A stretch of 64,000 bases of DNA, taken from contig JAFUQU010000024.1 in assembly GCA_017472255.1 (NCBI GenBank), positions 1 through 64,000 of the forward strand. The letters run 5' to 3'. The notes beneath the pieces are model-generated. The model saw only the letters and a list, made by a program, of their open reading frames with translations, had not been told where the DNA came from and did no database searches. The position numbers and the translations under genes are program-made. The stretch comes from Clostridia bacterium. GTDB taxonomy: Bacteria; Bacillota; Clostridia; Oscillospirales; CAG-272. Shown here piece after piece: positions 34,708 through 42,290 of the stretch (position 1 is the first letter of the stretch; each line of letters begins with the position of its first letter).

Positions 34708-37002
34708 ATGAGAAATTGCAGAATCCTCGCCCTGCTGCTGGCGGCGGCGACCCTTGGCGCAATCGCCCTTCCCGGCTGTTCGGAAAGCCAAAGCGGCGTT
34801 GAGCAGACCGCCGAGCTTGTGCCGCTGGAGAACTGGCAGTCCTACGTCATCGTTCGTCCCGACACCTCCACGGAATCCGTCACCAACGTCGCCGTCGCGC
34901 TGAAAAAATCGCTGGCGGAAATCACTGGAACGGAGCTTGATCTGACCACCGACTGGGTTAAGCGCGGCGAAGAGGTTCCCACCGGCACGCTGGAAATCCT
35001 CGTCGGTCAGACCAACCGCCCTGAATCCCTTCAGGGTCTGAAATACCACGACTGCATCGTCGCCTACACGGACGGGCGGGTGGTCATCAACGGCGGCAAC
35101 AGTGAAGCGGTGGCATCCGCCGTGGATTGGTTCATCGCCAACTGCCTTTCCGCCGGACAAATCAGCGTTCCCGTCGAACCTTATGTGCAGACCGGAACCT
35201 ATCCGCTGGCGGACATGACCGTGGCCGGCGTGCCGCTGTCGGATTACACGATCAACTACACGCTGTCGCTGACCGGAAGCTCCGACTACGCCGAAGGGCT
35301 GGCAGCTTGGATTGCCGAAGGCACCGGCGTCTACAACAAGCCGTCCACAAAGGATGAAGGCAACTCCATCCGGCTTATGGCGGACGACAGCGTCTCCTTC
35401 ATGGACGTGAGCCTGAAATCCGGCGGCGGCGACCTGACGGTGACGGTGAATCCGTCGGGCGTGGGCATCGCCGACGCGGTGACGCTGCTGATCGAACGGC
35501 TTGCAGCGGGAACATCGCTGGACAGCCTGGACGAAACGGTGTCCATGGGCGGCGAAAACTACCATGTCGCGTCGGACGCGGACATCGCCGAGTGGCGGAA
35601 GCTCACCGACGAGCGGATTGAAACCATCCTCGCAAGCCCCAACATGGAAATTCCCGAAAACAAGGTAGTCTACTACGTCTCCCCGAACGGCAATGACGCC
35701 AACGACGGCAAATCCCCCGAAACCGCGTGGAAGACTTTGGATAAGGTCAACAGCGCGTCGCTGGCTACCGGCAACTACGTCTGCTTCGAGCGTGGCGGAC
35801 TCTGGCGGGGGCAGATTCAGTGCAAACAGGGCGTGACCTACACCGCCTACGGCGAGGGCGACAAGCCCATCATATGCGGTTCCCCCGAGGACGGCGCGGA
35901 CGAATCCAAGTGGGTGGAAACCGATATTCCCGGTCTCTGGAAGTACACCCGGGAATTCGGGAAAGACGTGGGCGTGGTCATTTTCAACCACGGCGAGGCG
36001 GTGGGTCTGAAGTGTCTGGTCAAGACCAACGCCGACGGCAGTATGGTCAATCAGACCCGGAACGTACCTTACACCGGGCTTGAGAGCCTGACCGAGGATC
36101 TGGAATTCTACCACATCGGCAGCGGCGCTTTGTATCTGGTCAGCGAGGAAAATCCGGGCAAGCGCTTTAATTCCATCGAGTTCGCGTGGAAGGCGGACTG
36201 CTTCGACGGTTCGGCCAGCGACGTGACCATCGACAACTTCAACATCAAGTACACCGGCGCTCACGGCGTGGGCTTCGGCTCCTGCAAGAACCTGACCGTC
36301 ACCAACTGCGAGATTGAATGGATAGGCGGCGGCATCCTCTCCAAAAACGAGAGCGCGGACGGCACAATCACCTACACCCGCTACGGCAACGGCGTGGAAA
36401 TCTACGGTTCCTGCGACGGTTATGTGGTGGAAGGCTGCTACATCCACGACATCTACGACGCGGGCATCACCAATCAGCTGAAGTTCACCGACAGTTCCCC
36501 CGAAAAGGTCTACAACCAAAAGAACATCCGCTATGCGGGCAACGTACTGGAAAACTGCGAGTGGACCATCGAATATTACCTCGACCTGAACAGTCAGGAA
36601 AACCCCAGCACCATCAGTAATTTCGTCATCGAGGACAACTACCTGTGGTACGCGGGCGGCGGCTGGTGCATCCAGCGTCCCAACAAGGGCGCGGCGGCGC
36701 ACATCAAGAGCTGGATGCATCTGAACCGCGCCACCGACTATTCCATCACGAACAACATTATGGTAGAATCCAGAGATTACCTGATTCATATCTGGTCGGG
36801 ACTGCTCAACGCGGACGGCAGCGAAAGTATGCCCGCCTTTGAAAACAACATCCTTGCCGAGAATATCGGCGGTCAGCTTGGCTACTTCGGTCAGAACGAC
36901 AGCACTAAGCTGCCCTTCGATCTGAACGCCGAGGACTACATGGACGGCTATGGCGTAAACAACAGCTTCTACTTCATCGAACCGGAGGAAGCTGAGGAAT
37001 GA
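34708..37002 (+). CDS. Large lipoprotein with right-handed beta-helix domain (paralog 4)
   Basis: A 764-residue lipoprotein (lipobox LPGC, Cys about residue 24) with the same two-domain order. It differs from paralogs 1 and 3 in the middle of the beta helix (ESLTEDLEFYHIGSGALYLVSEENPGKRF; KNESADGTITYTRYGNGVEIYGSCDGY), suggesting a changed binding cleft. Ribosome site AAGGAGAG is 8 bases before the ATG. Its stop overlaps the start of the next paralog by 4 bases (ATGA), so the two are translated together. Confidence 0.86.
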   Translation: MRNCRILALLLAAATLGAIALPGCSESQSGVEQTAELVPLENWQSYVIVRPDTSTESVTNVAVALKKSLAEITGTELDLTTDWVKRGEEVPTGTLEILVGQTNRPESLQGLKYHDCIVAYTDGRVVINGGNSEAVASAVDWFIANCLSAGQISVPVEPYVQTGTYPLADMTVAGVPLSDYTINYTLSLTGSSDYAEGLAAWIAEGTGVYNKPSTKDEGNSIRLMADDSVSFMDVSLKSGGGDLTVTVNPSGVGIADAVTLLIERLAAGTSLDSLDETVSMGGENYHVASDADIAEWRKLTDERIETILASPNMEIPENKVVYYVSPNGNDANDGKSPETAWKTLDKVNSASLATGNYVCFERGGLWRGQIQCKQGVTYTAYGEGDKPIICGSPEDGADESKWVETDIPGLWKYTREFGKDVGVVIFNHGEAVGLKCLVKTNADGSMVNQTRNVPYTGLESLTEDLEFYHIGSGALYLVSEENPGKRFNSIEFAWKADCFDGSASDVTIDNFNIKYTGAHGVGFGSCKNLTVTNCEIEWIGGGILSKNESADGTITYTRYGNGVEIYGSCDGYVVEGCYIHDIYDAGITNQLKFTDSSPEKVYNQKNIRYAGNVLENCEWTIEYYLDLNSQENPSTISNFVIEDNYLWYAGGGWCIQRPNKGAAAHIKSWMHLNRATDYSITNNIMVESRDYLIHIWSGLLNADGSESMPAFENNILAENIGGQLGYFGQNDSTKLPFDLNAEDYMDGYGVNNSFYFIEPEEAEE

Positions 37003-39251
37003 CAAACAGACGGACTTTGCTGTGCGTACTGCTGACGATGGCGCTGACAATCCTGCTTGCCGCTTGCGGCGAGGAGAAGACGAGCGTGGAGCTGACCGAG
37101 CTTTCAAACTGGCAGCAGTACACTATCGTCCGCCCGGACGAGGCGGACAGCGGTACGGTGGACGCGGCGATAGCATTGAACAAAGCGCTGGAGGAAAAGC
37201 TGGGCGGAAAGCTTACGCTGACCACCGACTGGATTAAGCGGGGCGAGGAGCCTCCCGCCGGGACGCTGGAAATCCTCGTTGACAAAACCAACCGCCCCGA
37301 ATCGGCGCACGACCTGCAATATCAGGACTATCTGGTGGAGTTCACAGGCAACCGGCTGGTGATCACCGGCGGCAGCGGCGAAGCGGTCATGGCGGCGATG
37401 GATTGGTATCTGGAAACCTGTATTGCCGAAACGGTGAGCGTTCCTGCGTCGCAGTACCGGTACGAGGCCGAGTACCCGCTTGAAAACGTCACCATCAACG
37501 GCATCGCGCTGAAGGATTATTCGATTTGCACCCGGGATGGCGACGAAACCGCGCGGGACGCCCTGCGGGCATGGCTCATCGAAGCGACGGGCTATGTTCC
37601 AGCAAACAACGGGGACAATCAGATTCGCTTCGGCGTCGGCGAAAATCTCGCCATGGAGGAAATCTCGGTCACGTCCCGGGACGGTCATCTTTGGCTGGAA
37701 ACGTCTGAATACGGCTACGGCCGTTCGGAAGCCCTCGCCTGCTTCATGGAGCTTGTGGAGGGGCGGGAGAGCGATATCATGCAATTGAATGAAAGGATCG
37801 TAAAACCAATGGAAGGATTTGCTACAGCAACGGCAGAGCAGCTCGCGGCATGGCAGAAGCAGGCGGATGAGCTGCGTCAGGAGATTCTCGACACGCCCAA
37901 CATGGAGATTCCCGAGGGCGCGGCGGTCTATTATGTTTCCGAGAACGGCGACGACGCAAACGACGGTCTGACCCCCAAAACCGCGTGGAAGACCATCGAG
38001 CGGATGTCTAAGGAAACCATGAAGGCGGGCAGCTATGTCTGCTTCGAGCGGGGCGGTATGTACCGCGGCAAGTTCAGCGCACAGGCGGGCGTAACCTACA
38101 CCGCCTACGGCGAGGGCGACAAGCCTTACATCAATGGTTCCCCCTTCAACGGCGCGGAACATGGCAGCTGGACGGAGGTTGCCGAGAACGTCTGGATGTA
38201 CAGCGAGCTGTTTGACAAGGACGTGGGCGGCATCGTTTTCAACGAAGGCGAGGCTTACGGCATCAAGACGCTGGTCAATTACCTCTACGCCGACACGCCG
38301 GTGGAACAGATTACCAAGGAGGAATTCAAGGGGCTGGATTCGCTGGTTGAATGGAAGGAAGAGCTTCGTTTCTGGCACGATCACGGCGGCGCGTATGTCG
38401 ATCCCCCCGAAGCAAAGCCGCTCTATGTTTACTGCTCCGAGGGCAATCCGGGTGAGGTTTACGACAGCATCGAGTTTCTGACCCGAGGCAACATCATTTC
38501 CATCGGCTCAAGAGCCAACATCACCATCGATAACCTGTGCATCAAGAATACCGGTTCCCACGGCATCGGCGCGGGAACCTGCAAAAACCTGACCGTCACC
38601 AACTGCGAAATCGGCGACATCGGCGGCGGGCATCATAAAATCAACACCGACGGACGTCCCTCCCGCTTCGGCAACGGCATAGAAATCTACGGCGGCTGCG
38701 AGAATTATGTGATCGACCACTGCTGGGTTTACCAGTGCTATGACGCAGGCATCACCCATCAGCTGTCGGCGGGCGGCACGCAGAACTGCATTCAGGACAG
38801 CGTAACCTACACCAACAACCTGATTGAGGACTGCGTCTACAACATCGAATACTTCCTCGGCTCGGCTGAGGAAGGCAGCAATCCCACCCGTTACATGAGC
38901 AATGTGCTGATGAAGGGCAACATTCTTCTGAATGCCGGCTATGGCTGGGGCGAACAGCGTCCCGACCGGGGCAACGACGCCCACATCAAGGGTTGGGATC
39001 ACATGAACACGCTGGAGGGCGACTTTATCATCGAGGATAATCTGTTCCTGTATTCTAAGAGCATGATGATTCACATCGGCGCGGCGGACGCGGAAGACCT
39101 GCCCACCTTCCGGAACAACGTCTTTGCGCAGACGGCGGGCGGCAAATTCGGACGTTATGCACAGAATCCCACATCCCAGATGATGTACACCTACGATACC
39201 GTGACCATGGAAGCGTTCAAGGACAACGAATTCTTTGTGGTGAACGAATAA
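36999..39251 (+). CDS. Large lipoprotein with right-handed beta-helix domain (paralog 5)
   Basis: A 750-residue lipoprotein (lipobox LAAC, Cys about residue 24). The N-terminal domain keeps TTDWIKRGEEPPAGTLEILVDKTN; the beta helix begins YYVSENGDDANDGLTPKTAWKT. Its beta helix is of the same subtype as the truncated paralog at 30795 (AENVWMYSELFDKDVGGIVFNEGEAYGIK, with an extra loop around LVEWKEELRFWHDHGG). The cluster order is therefore subtype A, B(truncated), A, A, B. It ends in a clear terminator. Confidence 0.86.
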   Translation: MTNRRTLLCVLLTMALTILLAACGEEKTSVELTELSNWQQYTIVRPDEADSGTVDAAIALNKALEEKLGGKLTLTTDWIKRGEEPPAGTLEILVDKTNRPESAHDLQYQDYLVEFTGNRLVITGGSGEAVMAAMDWYLETCIAETVSVPASQYRYEAEYPLENVTINGIALKDYSICTRDGDETARDALRAWLIEATGYVPANNGDNQIRFGVGENLAMEEISVTSRDGHLWLETSEYGYGRSEALACFMELVEGRESDIMQLNERIVKPMEGFATATAEQLAAWQKQADELRQEILDTPNMEIPEGAAVYYVSENGDDANDGLTPKTAWKTIERMSKETMKAGSYVCFERGGMYRGKFSAQAGVTYTAYGEGDKPYINGSPFNGAEHGSWTEVAENVWMYSELFDKDVGGIVFNEGEAYGIKTLVNYLYADTPVEQITKEEFKGLDSLVEWKEELRFWHDHGGAYVDPPEAKPLYVYCSEGNPGEVYDSIEFLTRGNIISIGSRANITIDNLCIKNTGSHGIGAGTCKNLTVTNCEIGDIGGGHHKINTDGRPSRFGNGIEIYGGCENYVIDHCWVYQCYDAGITHQLSAGGTQNCIQDSVTYTNNLIEDCVYNIEYFLGSAEEGSNPTRYMSNVLMKGNILLNAGYGWGEQRPDRGNDAHIKGWDHMNTLEGDFIIEDNLFLYSKSMMIHIGAADAEDLPTFRNNVFAQTAGGKFGRYAQNPTSQMMYTYDTVTMEAFKDNEFFVVNE

Positions 39252-39259
39252 CAACAGCA

Positions 39260-39290
39260 GAACCGCAGGCAAAAGCCTGCGGTTCCTTTT
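39260..39290 (+). terminator. Rho-independent terminator of the beta-helix cluster
   Basis: Perfect 11-bp stem GAACCGCAGGC / GCCTGCGGTTC (39260-39270, 39275-39285) with loop AAAA and a following CTTTTG. Confidence 0.93.
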
Positions 39291-39299
39291 GTGTTATGT

Positions 39300-39539
39300 T
39301 CAGTCCAGATAATCGCCCACCGGGCTGGTGCTGTACTGCTTGACGATTTTGATGATGACCGAATCGTCGGGCTGCTTGGTTTCTTCAAGAATCTTATACT
39401 GTGTGCGGTTGCGCTCCAGCGAGGACTTGTAGTGCTCAACCTCCTCGGCGACCTGACGGGCAGCGAGATCGTGGCTGATGTCCTCCTTCAGCATAAAATG
39501 GAGCGTCTGACAGATACAGGCGGCTTTTACTCGTTTCAT
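39300..39539 (-). CDS. Small conserved-looking protein of unknown function (79 aa)
   Basis: A 79-residue protein beginning MKRVKAACICQTLHFMLKED, followed by a charged helical middle (ARQVAEEVEHYKSSLERNRTQYKILEE) and an acidic/valine end (DDSVIIKIVKQY). Small clostridial proteins with the same MKRVKAACI(C/L)QTL.F start exist to my knowledge, with no known role. Ribosome site AAAGGATG precedes the ATG, and a good promoter lies upstream (39577-39605), so I think it is real. Confidence 0.7.
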   Translation of the reverse strand: MKRVKAACICQTLHFMLKEDISHDLAARQVAEEVEHYKSSLERNRTQYKILEETKQPDDSVIIKIVKQYSTSPVGDYLD

Positions 39540-39576
39540 CTATGTATCATCCTTTCATTGGATTTTTTACATATAT

Positions 39577-39605
39577 ATTATAGCATATAATCCGCCGAAA
39601 TGCAA
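39577..39605 (-). promoter_or_regulatory. SigA-type promoter of the 79-aa gene
   Basis: Minus strand: TTGCAT (39600-39605), 17 bases, TATAAT (39577-39582). Confidence 0.75.
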
Positions 39606-39659
39606 AGGCGATTCTCCACGAAATTCAGCCGTCCGTATACTGCGCAGAATGCACAAATC

Positions 39660-41285
39660 TCATTTCACGTCAAAGCGCACAGAGACATCTTCCACAATTT
39701 TTCCGTCCACAACCTTCACGCGCTGGTTGGGGTTCAGCGTGAACTGCTCATTTCCAAGCACCATCGCCACCGGAACGGTCTCCATGCCGACCAGCGTCTT
39801 CACGCCAAGCTCCATATCGGTGACAATCCGCGCGCCGCAGGTTACGGTGACACGTTCTTCCCCGTCCACCGACAGATGCGCCATGCCGTTTTCGCGTTTG
39901 ATCGTGTACTCATGCCCGAACAGGGTCTGGGTGTATTCGCTGTCCGCACCCTCGGCGGAACAGCTCCAGATCAGCTCGCCTTTCACATAATCCACGCCGT
40001 ACAGGTAAGTCATGTACTCCAGCGCCGACAGAATCGCCGGGCCGTAGCCGTCCGCGCCGGGCGCTGGCTCGCCGGTGAAGGGATGGTACTGCTGCACAAT
40101 CCGCTCGGTTTTTTCAAGGCTCTCTAGCCATTTCCGTCCGATGATCGTCGCCTCGGCGTGATGACCGTAGTTCATCAAACCCTCCACCGAGCGCTGCATG
40201 GACAGACCCTGCACCGGTCCGCCCCAGGAGTTGTCCGCCAGATCGCTGCTGCCCAGGAAATGCCCCATTTTCTCCCGAATCTCGGGGGTGAAGTTGTTGT
40301 ACTCCTCGGTGACGTAGAACAGCGGGTCGTTGGCGGCGATGTTCGGCAGAGGCAGAGGGGTGAAGAACTCCTCCGGGTTCATCAGGTGCCGGGCAATGAA
40401 CTCGTCCGCCATCTCCTGGGTGAACAGACCATGGTACATACACTTGATATTCTCCAGCGTCAGCGTGTAAATCATCTGATTGTCGCAGTCCCGGTCGTAA
40501 ACCGCGCCCCGCTCATCGTCCCACAGGTACTCGCGCACCTTGTCCTGTACAGCCTTCGCCGCTTCCCGCCAGCGGTCGCCCTCGCCGTTGCCCAGAATGT
40601 CGCTGATTTCCGCCAGCGCCATTCGGTGGGAATAGCTGTACGCCATGTATTCCGCCGATTCGAAGGGCAGCTTTCCATGTCCGTAAGGCGCGTCCTCGCC
40701 GCAGCAGGCGCCGTATTCCGGATACTTGACGCCGTTTGCCAGCAGCTTGGTGTTATTGTCGTCGCCCGTATCCCAGACGCACCAGGTTTCAAGGCAGCCG
40801 TCGCCGTCGCTGTCGCGGTAATTCCACAGATATTCGTCGAAATCCCGCAGCGCGGTGTAGAGCTTTTCCAGATATCCCCGGTCTTCGCCGATGAACCAGT
40901 ACATCCGCAGGGCGGCTCGGGTGAAGAAATCCCCCTGCATCCAGTCCTGATGAACGCACATACCCTGATAAGGCTCCCGATAGGTGATCATGCCCGCCAT
41001 CCGTCCGTCCCGGCGCTGATACTGCATGAAGATCAGCTGATTGTTCAGCGCCACCTCCATGTTGCGGGTGGCGTACATTTCGCCGCCCATGGGCTGGGTT
41101 TCCAGCCAGACGCCTTGATATTTGGCGCCCTCCACCATGACCATGCGGTCGCCGAAACGCTTGATGTTCTCCTTCGCCTTCGCCTCGCAGCGCTCGAAAA
41201 GCGCCTGCAAGGAGCCGTCCGCCGTGGTGAAGCGCACGCCGGTTGGGGTGATGTTGTAATCCTTTGCAAGATAGCCTTTTGCCAT
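39660..41285 (-). CDS. Glycoside hydrolase with (alpha/alpha)6 barrel (MGH1/trehalase-like)
   Basis: A 541-residue protein without signal peptide, hence cytoplasmic. The ATG at 41285 is chosen because GGAGG lies 9 bases before it. The region RAALRMYWFIGEDRGYLEKLYTALRDFDEYLWNYRDSDGDGCLETW is typical of the six-hairpin barrel of GH63, GH37 and mannosylglycerate/glucosylglycerate hydrolase-like (MGH1) enzymes, where DxDGxGxxE-type sequence carries the substrate site. A beta-rich C-terminal domain (residues about 430-541) follows. It could split oligosaccharides brought in by the importers in this region. Substrate not predictable. Confidence 0.83.
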   Translation of the reverse strand: MAKGYLAKDYNITPTGVRFTTADGSLQALFERCEAKAKENIKRFGDRMVMVEGAKYQGVWLETQPMGGEMYATRNMEVALNNQLIFMQYQRRDGRMAGMITYREPYQGMCVHQDWMQGDFFTRAALRMYWFIGEDRGYLEKLYTALRDFDEYLWNYRDSDGDGCLETWCVWDTGDDNNTKLLANGVKYPEYGACCGEDAPYGHGKLPFESAEYMAYSYSHRMALAEISDILGNGEGDRWREAAKAVQDKVREYLWDDERGAVYDRDCDNQMIYTLTLENIKCMYHGLFTQEMADEFIARHLMNPEEFFTPLPLPNIAANDPLFYVTEEYNNFTPEIREKMGHFLGSSDLADNSWGGPVQGLSMQRSVEGLMNYGHHAEATIIGRKWLESLEKTERIVQQYHPFTGEPAPGADGYGPAILSALEYMTYLYGVDYVKGELIWSCSAEGADSEYTQTLFGHEYTIKRENGMAHLSVDGEERVTVTCGARIVTDMELGVKTLVGMETVPVAMVLGNEQFTLNPNQRVKVVDGKIVEDVSVRFDVK

Positions 41286-41316
41286 GTTCAGATACCTCCG
41301 CAGCAATATTTTGATT

Positions 41317-41345
41317 ATTATATCCTATATTTGCGCGCCTGTCAA
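41317..41345 (-). promoter_or_regulatory. Consensus SigA promoter of the glycoside hydrolase gene
   Basis: Minus strand: TTGACA (41340-41345), 17 bases, TATAAT (41317-41322). Confidence 0.9.
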
Positions 41346-41360
41346 GTCTTTTCGGTCATT

Positions 41361-42125
41361 TTATTCCGTTTTATTCTGCGCGCGCCGGTATTCGCCCGGG
41401 GAGACGCCGCAGACCTCCCGGAAAATCCGCGTGAAGTGGCTGGCGTCGCAGAAGCCCGCCTTCAACGCCGCGTCGCCGATGGAAATATCGTCGCCCAGCA
41501 GCTCCTTGGCGTACTTGATGCGCAGCTCGGTCAGATAACGCTTGGGCGGCATTCCGTAAACCTCGTCGAACAGGCGGGAGAGATAGCGCTCGCTCATGCC
41601 AAGCCGTTCCGCCAGTTCCGCAATCCGAACGCCGCCGTCGGTGTAATTGTCGTGCAGAAATTCGATGGCGGGGGCGAGGCGTTCCTTTTTGCGCATAGGC
41701 GGGGCGGCGCGGTCAACCCGGCGGCGAACCTCCGCCAGCATCCGATAGGCGGCGGACATACAGTCGTAGCGGAAATATTCGTCCTCCCGCCGCCGCATCC
41801 AAAGCCGGTGCGCCTCGGCAAAGGTATCCACCAGATCGTCGCAGTTCTCCTGCACAATAAAGTCCTCCATGTCTGACGCCCGGAAGTTGAGCACGTAGCA
41901 TTTGATGTAGTCGTTGTCCAGCGTGATGCGGTATTTTTCGCCCTCCCGCAGGAAGGTGAACACGCCGTCGTGAAGGGCATAGGTCTTCCCTGCCAGCTCC
42001 ATTTTGCCGCTTCCGCCGCCCACGTGCAGAATCAGCCCGCATTGATCCCGGTGCGTTTTGTTCAGCGGATAGGCGTCCCCGAAATTTTCATACAGATCAA
42101 CCTGCAAGATGCTCTGAATCACCAT
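41361..42125 (-). CDS. AraC-family transcriptional regulator
   Basis: A 254-residue regulator. The C-terminal third has two helix-turn-helix units (GGVRIAELAERLGMSERYLSRLFDEVYG and SIGDAALKAGFCDASHFTRIFREVCGVSPGEYR), the standard AraC DNA-binding domain. The N-terminal 150 residues are a cupin-like sensing domain (CGLILHVGGGSGKMELAGKTYALHDGVFTFLREGEKYRITL). It is divergent from the glycyl radical enzyme gene, with 165 bases between the starts, and is upstream of the glycoside hydrolase on the same strand. It probably controls one or both, in response to a sugar-like ligand. Confidence 0.92.
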   Translation of the reverse strand: MVIQSILQVDLYENFGDAYPLNKTHRDQCGLILHVGGGSGKMELAGKTYALHDGVFTFLREGEKYRITLDNDYIKCYVLNFRASDMEDFIVQENCDDLVDTFAEAHRLWMRRREDEYFRYDCMSAAYRMLAEVRRRVDRAAPPMRKKERLAPAIEFLHDNYTDGGVRIAELAERLGMSERYLSRLFDEVYGMPPKRYLTELRIKYAKELLGDDISIGDAALKAGFCDASHFTRIFREVCGVSPGEYRRAQNKTE

Positions 42126-42146
42126 ATCTCATTCCCCCTTGCTTTC

Positions 42147-42175
42147 AGTATACAATACTTTCGCCAGAAAAGCAA
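42147..42175 (-). promoter_or_regulatory. SigA-type promoter of the AraC regulator gene
   Basis: Minus strand: TTGCTT (42170-42175), 17 bases, TATACT (42147-42152). Confidence 0.78.
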
Positions 42176-42203
42176 GCGGTTTTGAAAATATTCTGTTCCG
42201 AAA

Positions 42204-42221
42204 TGTACAAATTGTACCGAT
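42204..42221. promoter_or_regulatory. Tandem 9-bp repeat, possible AraC-type activator site
   Basis: TGTACAAAT (42204-42212) is followed directly by TGTACCGAT (42213-42221), ending 7 bases before the -35 box of the glycyl radical enzyme promoter. Direct repeats beside the -35 are usual for AraC activators, and the divergent neighbour is an AraC protein. Evidence is position and repetition only. Confidence 0.45.
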
Positions 42222-42228
42222 TTGTTTA

Positions 42229-42257
42229 TTTACAAAATCCCGCCGGGATGCTATAAT
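42229..42257 (+). promoter_or_regulatory. SigA-type promoter of the glycyl radical enzyme operon
   Basis: TTTACA (42229-42234), 17 bases, TATAAT (42252-42257). Confidence 0.87.
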
Positions 42258-42290
42258 GAGCGTACCATCCAAAATTCAGGAGGTCTGATT

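Noticed and set aside
28446..37107. Long minus-strand open frames opposite the beta-helix genes
   Set aside because: Several run for 560-800 codons, but they mirror the repeated codons of the plus-strand paralogs (His/Val/Gly-rich), have no recognisable domains and differ in phase from real starts.
37785..37830. Possible internal start (AAAGGATC then ATG at 37810) in the last beta-helix gene
   Set aside because: It could give a signal-less form like the 30795 protein, but the spacing is long and the full-length sequence aligns with its paralogs across this point, so chance is more likely.
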